A DNA stretch of 64,000 nucleotides from Antedon mediterranea (taxonomy: Eukaryota; Echinodermata; Crinoidea; Comatulida; Antedonidae): NCBI RefSeq assembly GCF_964355755.1, contig NC_092673.1:24061001-24125000 (forward strand), in the 5' to 3' direction. This document shows, one piece after another, positions 42,924 through 56,600 of the stretch. The translations under genes were made by a program, and so were the position numbers. Position 1 is the first letter of the stretch. The number at the start of each line of letters is the position of its first letter. The notes under the pieces are model-generated. The model had not been told where the DNA came from, searched no databases, and saw only the letters and a list, made by a program, of their open reading frames with translations.

Positions 42924-44793
42924 CAGGCCCTTAGCCAGGGGGGGTTTTTATGGTTCGGGCGAACCCTCCCTTTACAGCGAACCCCCTTAACCGACTGCGA
43001 ACCCCCATCCCCGATATGCCCAATACCGCACCCTCATCTCCGAAAATCGTCCAAATACGTGCCCCACAGTACAAAAAGTTGTTCGTAAATTAAAAAATTT
43101 CGTAAACTCGTTCGGAATAACTCATACAGTACATTCTTCCCTGTATGAGCGTACATCGAGCGATATAGTCTGTAAAGAGTTGCAAATGAATTGCCGATTT
43201 TAACCTGAAAAATAAATGTTTGGTCCCTGCATGTAACATGATATTGACGCGTCTCACACAGCGAGCTGGGGGACGAACGATTCGTACAAAGGACACCGCC
43301 AGACAACTGCGTACCAATTGTTTAGATCACTGGCAGTCAGGCAGCATGCATAAAGTATATAGCCTTCCGACATACATCAGTATTTATGTGTGGCTATGAA
43401 GTATAATGTATCATAGAGGATTATAGTGAATATTAATATTTTACACATAATATCTATGGTATCATGTACTGTAGTTCACATTATGGCATCCGATTATTTT
43501 TTTCTAGACCACCAGCCGATACGTACTCAAATGTATCAATATCACCTATTTACATTGGCATATTTAATTTCCTCAACAAATTGCTGTAAATAAATATTAT
43601 AGATAGAGCTATAATAAGAATTGCATTTGCCTTCACCCAGTGTGCTTTTTTCGGGGCTTCTCTTAAGCCCCTTTCTCACAGAGCTGAGTGCCAGGAATAT
43701 TGCAGGAATATACCATTACCATGCCGGTATGGTTTTCTGTGAGAACGGGTCGTCTTGGCATCATGCCGGCACCATGCCGGCATCGACATGACCTGCTTTA
43801 GACCTAGTAATATTCTAGGGATATTCCCCGCAATGCCAGACGGGCATTCTGTGAGAACGTAAACGCCGTTATATTCCGGGGTTCCCTGCCGAGACTTCAG
43901 ACACCTTGCGCGGTCAAGTGTATCACTTTGGCGCCGATTCAATTCAATTAACAATAATAATGTCGAACTGGAGGGATAATGAGATAAGAGAGCTGCTTAA
44001 AATAAGGGGACAAGAAGAAATTTGTAGCATAATCTATAGCAGGCCTAGGCCATATAGCTCTTTGTTGGTGCCTAACAACTAGCCTGACCCTTCGTCGCCT
44101 TGTAAATTGTACAGCCTTCTAAGGTGTTTTACAGATTGCCGATGACGGCTAATTAATTGCTGTAGGCCTACCTGTATAATATATGCACAATATACTGTAC
44201 ATAGCATGTATTGCATAAATATGCTATAAAGGAAGATAATAATCTGTAACCTAACATTCGCCGCCATATATCCCTAGACAAAAATAATAACAATAAAGAG
44301 ACTTTTTATTGGCCGAATATGCCCGACTCCTTTCTCACAGAAAGCCGGTATATACCGGTTATTTCCGGCACGATAGTCCGATGAAAATGGGTATATGCCG
44401 GTAACGATACCGGCACGACGCCAGCACTGTACCGGTATATTGCAGACACATCGGTGAGAAAGGGGCTTTAGACGTATGTTCGCATTGAACTTGAACGCAA
44501 AACAAAATATCGAGTAAATGATCAAACAATCGGCGGTTCCGCACAGAGCACGCGCATCTAACATACGGCAACAAATGTTATCGTTTAAATAGTCCACGAG
44601 TCCAAGTACGATCGTTTTGCTCATTGGTAGCATGCTGCATGAGAGTGTCTTTTCTGGCCATCTAGGGGTGTCATTTAACAAAATTTGCTTCGCCTCAGGC
44701 CCCACCCCAGGGGGGGGGGGTAGGTATGGGGGTGGGGGTGACCCAAATACTTAGTGTGCGAACCCCCCTTGACAGATCCTGGCTACGGCCCTG
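42924..44793. mobile_element. DNA transposon with CAGG...CCTG termini, carrying a nested MITE
   Basis: Left end caggcccttagccagggggg; right end tggctacggccctg, its approximate inverse. Both ends are followed inward by 'gcgaaccccc' strings. It is flanked by TTGAA on each side, a possible 5-bp target duplication. The termini resemble hAT-type non-autonomous elements, but those normally make 8-bp duplications, so the class is not settled. No transposase frame. A second element is inserted at 43666-44467. Confidence 0.65.
43666..44467. mobile_element. Harbinger-like MITE nested in the larger element
   Basis: Begins AGCCCCTTTCTCACAG and ends ...GTGAGAAAGGGGCT, 14 bp perfect TIRs. TTA flanks it on both sides (43663-43665 and 44468-44470), matching the 3-bp TWA duplications of PIF/Harbinger elements. 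Subterminal regions are full of short palindromes (atgccggcat, taccggta). Open frames across it on the minus strand follow these repeats and are not genes. Confidence 0.8.
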
Positions 44794-45252
44794 TTGAACT
44801 TTGTTGACTTTGTAGTTTTTCAATCTAGGTTAATTACAGTTAACCCCCTATAATAATTAATAGTATTAAGGGGAATACTTTTGGGACAAAAACAAATTCA
44901 TACAAAGCTTTCAAATTCTAGACTATGTACACCATAGGTTACATTGTTAATTGTATTTTAGTACTGTAAAAGGTCCTATAATGTCTGATTTTTTACAAAT
45001 ATGAAGTGAGTCTAATTTTTAAAATTGACACAACATTTCAGATTTAACAGTTCTTTTAATTTAAATTTTTTACCCTAAATTAAAATTATGTTTACTGTTA
45101 ACCTTCATTTTGACAATGCTTACATTAAAATGCATAAAACCAGATGTTTATACTAACTTTATTGTTATGTTTCCCCAAAAAGTTGTCTTTTATACATTCT
45201 CCTTAATTTCAACATTGATTAATTTATATCAAAGCAAGGCTATCAATAAGGT

Positions 45253-45631
45253 TGAGTGAGTGGCCGAGCGGTTAAGACAGTGGAACCGTAATTACGTAGC
45301 CATAACATCGGCAAGGGTTCGAGGCTCACTCGCTCCATGGTTCTGGTGGTAGAGCGAGTCTTCTCGGATAAGGACTATAAACCGTAGGTCCAGTGTACAC
45401 ATAGGTCATGCGCACTTTAAAGAACCTAGTACATCTTTCGAGATGAGTAGAGGGTTACCCCGGTGTACTAGTCCACACAAACACAGCCACTGTCACACAC
45501 AGCCACTGTCACACACAGCCACTGTGCAAATTGGGACTGGACCGTTTTAGAGGTGTTTACGACCTGTTGGTCCAGATCCTTCACTAACTGAGTTAGTGAG
45601 AAGTCGAATAAATAAAAAAAAAAAAAAAAAA
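45253..45631 (+). mobile_element. SINE family 1, full-length tRNA-derived copy
   Basis: The head resembles a Ser/Leu-type tRNA: A box 'tggccgagcgg', B box 'ggttcgaggct', with 'gagtgag' and 'ctcactcgctcca' able to pair. The body runs from 'cttctcggataaggactata' to 'ttaccccggtgtactag', then (ccactgtcacacacag) repeats. It ends in a run of A (45609-45631). The A and B boxes form an internal RNA polymerase III promoter. The anticodon arm does not fold, so this is not a functional tRNA. Confidence 0.85.
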
Positions 45632-47010
45632 GGTTACGAATTATGGATGATACCGTTTTGGTATCTACTGGTGTCTGTTAATAAACATTTAAGGAATCCA
45701 ATTAGCCAAAAGAAAATCAGTAGTAAAACGTTTAGAAGGCGGAGACTGATTGTTTTGAAACTAGAGGTAAAGCCTTTGATCTGGCAAAACTCAGCATCCT
45801 GTTGCCTTGGTCATGTATTTCCCCTTGTTTGTTTCATGGGAAAATGTCCCCTTGAAAGGTTCCGTCTGAAGGGTTTCTCAAAGGAAGCGTTATACTGTAT
45901 GTCTGAACATGTCATTTTGACTTATCAGTTAGTTAAGTTTAATTTTGTATAAATATTTAAAAATCATGCCCAAAATCCAATTTTTCTTAAATTTATCGCA
46001 GTATTTACAGCAGATAGTATTCAGAAGAGACGTAACATTTCCAATTGAAACAGTTTTTTCCAAACCTAATTGTCAAAGTATGCACATTTTGTTTTTGTGT
46101 TTTTCATTTAATTTATCAAGTTATTAAAATTTCCAATTTATGAATGAACAAAATTTGCCCCAAAATTTATAGTGTCCAAATTTTTTAGGCATTTTATTAT
46201 TTGTCATAAAGTTATTATCAAAAAGATGATTAATCTATCCATTCACAAAGTTGGCCCCAAATGTTTGTCACAAACTACTAACTTGTATACAATACAAATC
46301 GGCAAATAGGATACTTTTTGTTTACAACTTCGATGACCTTTTCCCATTACATTGTAGCTATTTATAGATGACCTTCAGTAACTTTGTTTATCATATTGTT
46401 GAGCAATACTATACAGTTTAAATGATAAAAATCAGTTTTTGGAACTATCTTATTATAGTGTCAAGTCCGAAGTCGCAAGTAATACTACTTCGTTGTACTT
46501 TTTACTTGCCTTTACCAATAGTAAACTGTGTTTTTCTGTTTTTAAAATTCCATAATTCAAATTGATTTGCAGGTAAATTTGAGTTTTGTTTACTGTTAGT
46601 TGTTTTTCAAATTTTATCTTAGTTGTCAAAATGTGTCTTATGTTATTTTAGTTAGTTCTACTGTAAACTGTTGTTATTTTAGTAAGCCATTTTATTATTG
46701 TTCATTTTCAAGAGCAAAACAAATGCTTTACTCCCTTAGTACTAGTACAATTAGTAATTTACTAAATGTATTTATTTATTTTTATCAATTTTATTTTATC
46801 AATCTCATCATGGGAGTGTTTGGACACTTGACTTTCTTACAGAAAGACCCGAGTTCAGGTGATGTATACAAAACAAAGGTTAAAGATCATATACAGTAAA
46901 TATATATTTTAATGCACTGTAAAAATTCTATTAATAATTATGTCATAAAAACACCGTAATATCAATAGTAAAATAAAACTAGAATTTAATTCGTCACTTT
47001 GACGAATTAT
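45632..47010. other. Intergenic, A+T-rich
   Basis: Short frames only. 46840-46985 shares blocks with 48640-48870 ('cagaaagacc', 'gtatacaaaacaaa', 'atatacagta', 'gtaaaaatt', 'taataattatgtcat', 'aatagtaaaataaaa'), so the two stretches are diverged direct repeats on either side of the element that follows. Confidence 0.45.
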
Positions 47011-48585
47011 AGGTGATCATTTTTATAATTTTACTAATACTTAATTTTTAAAGAAACATGCACGTACATTTAATATGACCGCAAAATATTGATTTATGCA
47101 ATTCTATGACCTGATGGATAAATGCTTATGGTGCTGATTGGTACCTATTAGTGTCATATAGAATATAATTATGCTCTATACTGTTACTGTATATATCTAT
47201 ATACAGTAAAAACATAGGTGAAAATTACTGGACCCACATTTTTGAATTTTTTGGTATGATGACGTTATCAAAATAAGCTTGAAGTTGACAATTTCAAAAG
47301 ATAATGAATTGAGCAACAAAATATAAGATTTGGAAACAAATTTGGCATGTACAGGAGATGCGCAGTGCGCGCTCTTTGAAATTTTTATAAATTTGACGAA
47401 AGAGATGAAAAAACTACTTTTTAAATTTAACTGGCTATATCATAACGTCACAAATTCCAAAAAGCTTAATTTTTATATGAATTTATATCTACATTTCATC
47501 AGCTTTCATAATCAATTATAATCAACAAAGTCATTTTTAATTCTGAAAAGATGTGAGATATTTAAATATATGCTGATGGTCAAATTACACAAGCTACGTT
47601 ATTAAAGTTTTTACGCGTGATGACGTCATCGGAATTAAAATAGTGGCAAGTCATGAGAAATTCAATTAATTGAGCAATCACATACTAAACTTTGAGCTAA
47701 AATTGGGCACAAAATAACAGAGAAGCATTCTATTGAATTTGATAAAATATGAAGAAAGTGAACAAAAACTTAATTTTAAATTCAAGTGGCCATTTGATGA
47801 CGTTACAACATTTTGTACGTAAAATGTGTACATAAATTCATATCTACAACTCAATGGCTTCCAGAATAAGTTAAAAAAATTGGGGGTCATCGTGCATTCT
47901 TAAGAAATATTTTCATTTTAAAATTGCCTTATTTTTTACAATTTTCAGCACTTTTGTGCAATTAATTTGCGCATTTTGTCATTTATAACGTGCTCGTATA
48001 GCGTTGTTTTAAGTCGGAACTGACTCAAATTTGGTGAATATACTAAGGATGGTGAGTAGAATGCGATTTGTAAAAAAAAATCATATATTTTACGCTTTTT
48101 AAGTATTGCGCGCAATTTTTTTTTTTTGCGCAGTATTTTTTTTAAACACGCAAATGGCCTAATTCATGCTCTAAATTTATCAAAACTTAATTTTGAGCTT
48201 TTTAAATTTTTAACGCGCAATTTCACGCGCATGACCTTGAAACGTGCAAGTTTTTATTATTGTTCATTTTTACCTTTGACTTGAAGTTTATGTGTAGTGA
48301 ATTTTATTTACATGTGATGATGAATTATGGAGATATGATTGATAATGTGATTTCACAAAATGCCGTATAAATGACGTCACGGATGAGTGATCACGCTGAA
48401 AAACTAACTACGACTAAACTAAATTATTTTTAATATATTTTGAAATTTTTGTGATTTATTGACATTTAACTTTTTGAGATAATTGACACACAAAATCTGT
48501 ACAGAAAGAAATAAATAATATTAAAGATTTTGTACAATAACAATAGGTGATCATTTTGTGATCATTTAATTCTAAATGATCACCT
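47011..48585. mobile_element. Candidate non-coding element with AGGTGATCATTT termini
   Basis: Starts aggtgatcattttta and ends aaatgatcacct (inverse). The right end itself forms a hairpin (48545-48585). The interior has two diverged ~200-bp tandem copies, near 47255-47470 and 47615-47820, both with 'atgacgt', 'gagcaa' and 'aacgt' landmarks. No coding frame. It is flanked by the diverged direct repeats noted at 46840-46985 and 48640-48870. Element status is inferred. Confidence 0.45.
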
Positions 48586-50269
48586 AAATATTTCTAGGTG
48601 GGAAAAGGAAAGTGATTGGCTGTCATACAGAAAGACCAGAGTTCAATTCCATGTAATTAAATACTAGGAAGGATATGTACAGTCCAATTGTGTATACAAA
48701 ACAAAAGTTGATGATGATCATTGATATGATATACAGTATTCATTCAATGTTAAAATAAAATTACCAAAATAACAATATATACAGTTTAAAGTACTGTAAA
48801 AATTAATTACAAGATCGATTTCATTAATAATTATGTCATTAAATAAACACCATTAATAGTAAAATAAAAATATTTGTAGGTGGGAAAAGGAAAGTGGTAC
48901 TGACCAGCTTCAACTCCAATTTAGAAAGGGAAATGATTAACCTAGCTCACTATAAAGTTGTTTATTTCAGAATTGAATGTCCTACTGGTGTCAATCAATT
49001 GGCCTACTGTGGAGTATATTACTGTGTTCCCACATACTTTCTACTTTCTTTTAAGTTTAAAAGATGAGGTACACTGTACTGTAACTGTATTAAACGCTTC
49101 AATACTCACTAATAGTCAATAGGCCCATACGCCTATTCATGTTCATTGTTTTGGGTTTTCCCCAGTTACTATCTATAGAATAGTTTCAGAGTATCTACTG
49201 TTTAGTATCTGCGTCAAATCTATTCTCGATTTTATCGTAATATTGACGAATGAAATATTGGTCAATTTTTATTCTTATGCAATTTTTGTACCTGCTTATT
49301 TTGAGATATTTACAATATGTGTCTACAGTTATACCAAACAAACGCAATAAGTATCTGTATTTTTAACTCAATTTGTATTTTTTGTGCCCTCTTTTAACTT
49401 TTTATATGACATCTTGTTCTCAGTTTTATGTGATTTTATTCTTTTTTACTGTTGGTGCGACAATGTTTTTAGACAATTTTAATGTGTGTACTTTCAGCCA
49501 AAGTTTCAAGCCATTCGTGAGTTTGTCAATAAAGTTTATTGAATTGAATTGAACAGGCCCACCACTGCCGTCCTACAGTGAGTTTCCTGTCATAGTTACT
49601 ATCTGTACCACCATTGGAAGATTTTATTGGTTTTTGAAACCAAATTTACCTATAGTACTATGTTAATGGTCCACCATCAACTTCAAGTGTATGGAAGTTG
49701 AAGCCAATAAATTAAAGTGTTGATATTGTGATAGGATTTAATATTTTGACATATATTACTACACAGTACCGTATATTATACGTCATCAGGAACTCCGCAT
49801 GACATAACCTACTGTAGGTCGACATAATTTATGTTGAAATTACATGTACAGTATTTTGTTTTGTATGTAATATAAACTGTGCTTTCGTTCCACTTTGTAT
49901 ATAAAGTTTATTATTAAAAAATACCCTGTGTAATTATGAGTGTGGACTTTATTACTGAGAAATACGCATTGTATACATGCATCTATTCTCTTGTAACTCC
50001 TTAGAATTGTGTGCAAAATATTAGATTACAGTACTCTTGTGAATTTGTTACTGTACTACGTGATGTTTTATTGCAGTAGCGTTCCCCAATGAATTTTTAT
50101 TGTTGATGTTTAACATTACTTCAATATTTGAATTTTTTTTCACCCATCTGAAGTTATTTGATTTATTATTTTACTCTACTGTAGGTGTATTGTCCCCCTG
50201 AAAAAATAACTGTAAAACATTTTATTGTATTGTCCAATTTATTGCTTACCTTAGTGATGCTTACCTTAG
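48586..50269. other. Intergenic, with LINE/SINE tail
   Basis: 'aggtgggaaaaggaaagtg' occurs twice (48596 and 48881). At 49520-49555 'caataaagtttattgaattg aattgaac' is a typical 3' end of a CR1/L2-type retroelement with a short tandem tail. At 50185-50235 part of the gatgtattgtcccc repeat family is seen. No gene. Confidence 0.45.
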
Positions 50270-50590
50270 TGACATAAGGAGGCAAAGAGTAATTTCTCGT
50301 ATAGGCTGCCTCCTCTCATAGTGTTTATGTATTTGTCATATTTTTGTTTGAAAGTGTCAAGTGTTGGGCTTGAAACAATGTGATAAAGTAATCAATTCCA
50401 TGTTTTTATGATATGTAAATCAAAGAAAGAAGCTGTACTAAAGGTATTAAATCATGGTTTACACAGGTTAAAAGGATGGCCTCGTGTAAAAAGTAAAAAA
50501 AATCAGAAAAACAAACATTTTTAAGACCATGAACAATCTTATAAGTTTCAATCATGTCACCTCTATTGTAATGTTTAAATTGTTTTTGTT
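50270..50590 (-). pseudogene. LINE ORF2 C-terminal remnant, minus strand
   Basis: Translating the minus strand from ~50573 gives HYNRGDMIETYKIVHGL, a signature of CR1/L2-type ORF2 C-termini, followed (after frame breaks) by KTWN and SSPTLDTFKQKYDKY. At least one stop and one frameshift are present. It ends ~10 bp before the putative 5' UTR acceptor of Roquin. Confidence 0.75.
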
Positions 50591-50599
50591 TTTACGCAG

Positions 50600-50665
50600 A
50601 GGGTTATCCCTATTCAAGACTTGTTTATCTACTGATAACTATGAGCAGAAGACAGAAGTAGCAAT
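50600..50665 (+). other. 5' UTR part of the first coding exon of Roquin
   Basis: A strong acceptor, 'tgtttttgtttttacgcag' ending at 50599, precedes 66 bases leading to the ATG at 50666. In the vertebrate genes the start codon also lies in a second exon. The upstream non-coding exon was not found and may lie far to the left. Confidence 0.5.
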
Positions 50666-53600
50666 ATGCCAGTTCAACCACCTCAATGGACGGACTTCCT
50701 CTCCTGTCCTATATGCTACACAGTGTTTAATGAAACCGTACACAAACCCATAAGCTTAGCATGCGGCCACACAATGTGCAAGAAATGCCTGGCGACTCTC
50801 TGCAAGAAGCAGTGTCCATTTGACCAGGCTATGATACAACGAGATGTGGACGAGCTACCAGTGAACTTCGCCCTCTTGCAGTTGGTCGGGATCGAGATTT
50901 CATTGGAGAGGGATGTGGTGCCGTCTAACATTGTAGACCAGTATGTTAAACATTATGCAGCTGCCAAGAAATGTGTGGAGGAGTTAGCACTCTATTTGAA
51001 ACCACTTGGAAAAGGTAGGTAGAATATACCAGTGTATTTTTACTCAAATCAAAAAGTCCCTTATAGAATTGTTACCATCTTAAAAACAAAGGCTTACAGT
51101 CTAAATTTCTGTCTAAACTATCAAACTTTATGTGACAAAAAAATGTGATGTGATGTCATATACCTACCATTGGGCATACCACTACCATATTTGGGCACAC
51201 TTGTTTTGTCCAACTACTATGTAGACAGAGCTTAACAGTACAATGACATGGCCTATGAAATTACGTGGGATGTTTAATCTTCATACAACAATGTACTTTA
51301 AAAAGTTCACGTTGTCTTTTGAAACCTAGTCTGCATGCATTTGAAGAATTTACTGGCCAAAACAGCCTGTAATTTTGAGGTTTTACAGGACATTGACCAG
51401 TACTAATAATCTTAAGCTCTGTCTACACTATCAAACTAGTTTGACAAAAAAGTGTGCCCAAATATGGTAGTGATATGCTCATATGGTAGTGATATGACAT
51501 CATCATGTCCATAGACACATCACATTTTTTGTGACATAAAGTTTGATAATTTAGACAAGGCTTAATACTGTCCAAATATCAACAGTATCTACAGTACCAA
51601 TAAAACTAGCATACAGTAGGCTATTCCTTTCCTTTTTTAGGTTGTTCTACAAAATACTAACAAGTATTCATTGCCATTTTCAGTCATTTCAGAAGAGTTA
51701 AACACGACATGACAATACTGAACTGACAAGATTACAATCCTTATCATATTGTTCCATGTTTATGTGTATATAATATTTTCACAGTTTATAATCAATATAG
51801 AGTGGTACATTGTTTAACGTAACCAGCGAAAGGCCGATTTTGATTTTTTGTTACTTCTGTAAAATTCAGTAGAAAAAAATATTCTTCCAATAGATAATAC
51901 AATCATACAAACAACATACACAATAGCATTATATTAAAGATGGTTGATTAGTTTCAGTAATGCAATTTGAATAATAAAAACTTTATCACATACTGTACAC
52001 TCATTTTGACAATTCATACAGTATATCGTCTATAGAAAAGGAAGTGGTTCAATGAACACCAATTACTTGATAAAGGAAGTTATACATTCACTGACTAATT
52101 GCTTTGAATACAAAAACTATATTTCCTAATCTTCATTTACATTGATAAATATATTGAGTATAACCTTGTTATATTGTCTGTAAGCCTACCTATTCAAATT
52201 TAATTCTTATAGGTTTTCCCTCTTTAAATGACGACTTTGTTGAAGTTTGACATTGACTTGTTATAGACGTATGCACTTTGCTGTATCTATTATAAAAAAA
52301 CTTTGTTATTTAATTTAAGATTTCAAATAAGAAGGATATTATTATGTCTATACAATAATATAATTGTACTGTAGTTAAATTATTTTCCCCACAGTTGTAG
52401 TAAACAGTTAACACAAATAAGTTTAACTAAAAGGTAGATTCACTGTACAATAGTACAGTACATAATATAATTTTATTTGTCAGTTGTCTAATATTAATGG
52501 TAAAGATTTCTATGTTAACAGTTGTATGTATTGTGCGATGTGAGAACAATCATTTGTTTATCGGCGCTATATAAAAATAAGTTATTATTATTATTATTAT
52601 TGCATGTATACAATTTATACAAAAGGTGGATTTACATTGTAGATTTTATATTTTGTATATAAAATTAATGTCCAATTTGATTTAAAGCTTGGTTCGCAAG
52701 ATAACTACAAAGTTTATATCTTTTGTATGAAATCTTTTAACATAAAAACAATACTTTTTTGGTTGTGGGAAAGCTTCATCAATTACTTTAGATTTCAAAA
52801 TTTAAATAAAAATAAATTAATTAATAAAACAAACAGAATATAATGAAATAAATAGATAAGGAAATGTCAATTTCAAATCATTTTTAAATATTAATAAGTT
52901 ATTTTTTGGAATAAAGTTTTATTTGTGCTATTTTTTCCTCCTCAAACTGTATAAAGGTTATCCTGTACAAAAAAAAAAGAAAAACCCAAAATAGGACCGG
53001 TATGAGTGCAAATGGAATGACTTACTATTTCCTTACATTTTTGTAGTTCCTTGTTCCTTTTACCTATAGTCTATCATTCCTTGTTCCTTGTACATTTTCC
53101 AGGAAGTATAATTTTGAGGAGGAAGTCGAATGAGGATACGGTGTTCATCAGAATAAAAGTCATTTGTGATTTGTCACTGTTCATATGTTTATTTTATTAG
53201 AGTTTAGCCTAATTCCATTTTGTGTATTTTTTAAAATCCTATTTTTATCCTTTACTGTAGAGAGGTGATGCAAAAATATATTAACAACAGGTTTAAATGG
53301 TACATATTATATACTCTATCATTCCTTGTTCTTTGTACATTTTTCCAGGAAGTAAAACCTGAGGAGGAAGTCAAATGAGGATGCGGTGTCCATTAGAATA
53401 AGTCAGTTATGAGCTGTCAGACTGACTGACTAATCATTTCATATTTATTTTTTTCCTTTATAATTTAAAGCCAGAGTCCCTGTTATTATTAAAACAAACA
53501 CACAATATTGGGTTCAAAATTAAAGTTTATAAAAATAGAGTGTATAATAATTTGAACATGTTATTTAAACCTGCCACAGGTGGAACAAGTATCGGAGCTT

Positions 53601-56600
53601 GTGTACTTAGTCGGCCAATGCAGAGGAAATTAGTAGCACTTCTGAACTGCCAGCTGGTTGAAGACGAGGGACGCTCGAGGGCATTGAGAGCAGCTAGATC
53701 GCTGGGAGAGCGTACGGTGACAGAACTCATTCTTCAGCATCAGAATCCTCAACAGTTGTCGGCCAATCTATGGGCTGCGGTACGCGGAAGGGGATGCCAG
53801 TTTCTTGGCCCAGGTACAATTTTAATGTACTCTAGTTAAAAATAACTTGTGATTATCGGATATCAATTCTTATTAAGTTATCTTTTTGGGCAAACTTTAT
53901 ATAGAAAGTAGTATACCCCCACCTTAAATAAACGCCTCTCCCAGATATTATGCCCCTCCCTCTATAGAATAGAATTTTCAACCCCCCCCCCCCCTCAAAT
54001 AAACACCCCCGGGATCTTTATTTATTACCTTAAATAAACGCCCCACCAAATGCATACATACACAATATTGCATTACATCACATTTCTATTTTTAGTAGAA
54101 TTCATTGACATGAAAAAAATTAAAAATTACCATTAAATTGTTACGATATCACTTCTCGATACTGTGTTTTTTGTTTCTAGAGGGTATTTATACATGTTAC
54201 CATATTAATAAAAGACTCCTCCAGATAAAGGAGCCCTTGAACACCCCCACACCACCAACAACCCTGGGGCATATTCAAATAAATACGGTAATACGATAAA
54301 ATGTAAATTTTAATACTTGTTTATTTCAGCAATGCAAGAGGAAACATTAAAACTGGTACTATTGGCGTTAGAGGATGGAACAGCCTTGTCTAGGAAAGTT
54401 CTTGTACTATTTGTCGTTCAAAGACTAGAGCCTCAATTCCCTCAAGCATCAAAGACGAGCGTAGGCCATGTTGTGCAGTTACTATACAGAGCGTCATGTT
54501 TTAAAGTCACCAAACGTGATGCGGATTCATCACTCATGCAGTTAAAAGAGGAGGTATGCTTTATATACACCTTGTTTAATTTGTAAATACTATATTTGGA
54601 AAAAGCCACAAGGCTCGAGCTAGGTGTAAATTACATTATTTCATATGCTATGCAAAAGAGAGTTTTCAGCAACTGTTTGAAGATGTTCAATTTCTTAAAT
54701 TATGGGCGAGAATATTTATTAATTAAGAATGTGTTTTTGTCTGCTTTTCTAGTTCCGCAATTATGAAGCTCTCCGTCGAGAGCATGACGCTCAGATTGTC
54801 CAGATTGCGATGGAAGCTGGACTGCGTATTTCACCAGAACAATGGTCATCTCTCCTGTATGGAGACTTAAATCACAAGTCACACATGCAGTCTATAATAG
54901 ATAAGGTAAAGCTCTGTCTGTACTATCAAACTTTATGTGTCTATATATGGACATGATGTCATATCAGTACCATGTTTGGGCATATCACTACCATATTTGG
55001 GCACATTAAATTTTTTTTTTTCAAACTAGTTTGATAGTGTAGACAGAGCTTTAGATTGTTTACAATGAACACTGCTTTTATTTGTTATGCTTTTAATCAC
55101 TCTAGCTCATCACTAAAACTGCATGTTTGATCATGTCAGGAATTTACACAATTAAGATATTTATTATAAATTCATTAAAACCCCTACTAAGGGGACATCT
55201 TTAGGACCCAACACTGTCTTTTTAATAGGAAATTTTATGGAAATGGTGTTGGCAAGTGTTGCCTGAATAGTAGGATTTCTACTATAGAAAAAGAAAAAAA
55301 TACATTATTTAAACAAAATAATAGAGTGGCTGAGTAGTTTTGTGCCCTATAAACTTGTCCATCCGGCTGGGTTCGAGTTGCAGACTTGATGTAGTAGTAG
55401 AACAATTATTTAAAAACTTTTTAGAGGACTAATTTTAGAGGAAATATTAACCTGTGAGCCGACAATTTTGTTAAATTATGGGATTTCCAACTTTTTTGGA
55501 CTTTTTTTCTATAAAATCATTGTACTTTTAACCCAAATGAATTCTTTATCACAAGGTAATGACCTTCTGCCGAACACATAGAAACAAGAACATTATGCAT
55601 TTTCATAATTAAACCTTTTCTTTTACAGCTACAGACACCTGCTTCATTTTCCTCAAGCATCAATGAGTTGACAATAGCATTACAGCGTTCAGGGGATCCA
55701 GGCAACTTGAAATTACTACAACAACACCTGGAATACCTGGCAGAGATTGATGGTAGCACAGGTATGCAAATCACAATTTTCTTGTTCAAATCAAGTATAC
55801 TTACATTTTGGCCATGATTTCTGGCGATGCAGTAGACACCTGTACTGTACACCTAAAAAAATTGATCACTGTTCGTAAAATAATGGAAATGCTGTATGAA
55901 ATGTGAAGCCAAGTGGTTTTGAGGTTTTCGGTAATTTAAAGATTCTTAGTTAGTCCTATATTACTATTTTATTGTTTTAATCATGCCTCAATAAAAGTTT
56001 GAATTCAATTCAATAGAACTTTATTATCCCGCAAACCCCAGGGAAATTCATTTGGTTGTGGTGATACAGTTTCATAAAAACAACTAAAAAGGCAAGAGCA
56101 CTATAATCATAATAAAAATCTAAAATGTGTTAAAAAACACAGAGAGAAACAAATAGCACACAAGTAAATTCAGGTTTATAAGTTCCAATGATCAATAAAA
56201 AGTGTATAAAAAAAGTTAAAAGATTCAGTGAAAAACGATGAGCAGTTTGTCACGACAACCTTGTCGCCACACGTGCAGCGCCATAAGCTGCCAATGTAAT
56301 TTATTTTAATGAATATTTAGTGAAAAATAATAGGTATAGTATAATATATTGTTCATTATTTTGTGTTACTATTTTTGTTTAAAGAGAGCAGTGTGCCTTC
56401 CTGGGAAGAGTGTGAACATGCAATGAGTGCTGTCAAGTTGATTGTTCAGGGCTTTGTAGATTTTGCACAGAATTTTAGTCACACAAGAAAAACAATCAAC
56501 CAACAGGTAAATAATGATGCTGATTGATACTGATTAGGTTTTTAGTTAGTTTAGTCGATACTCGTTTGGCCCATTTAGACTTAGGCTAACCCTTGTGGTT

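Noticed and set aside
44274-44705. 143-aa minus-strand open frame
   Set aside because: It lies across the ends of two nested transposons and follows their repeats; composition is not protein-like.
45253-45337. True tRNA gene
   Set aside because: A and B boxes are present, but the anticodon arm does not fold and the sequence continues into a SINE body with an A-rich tail.
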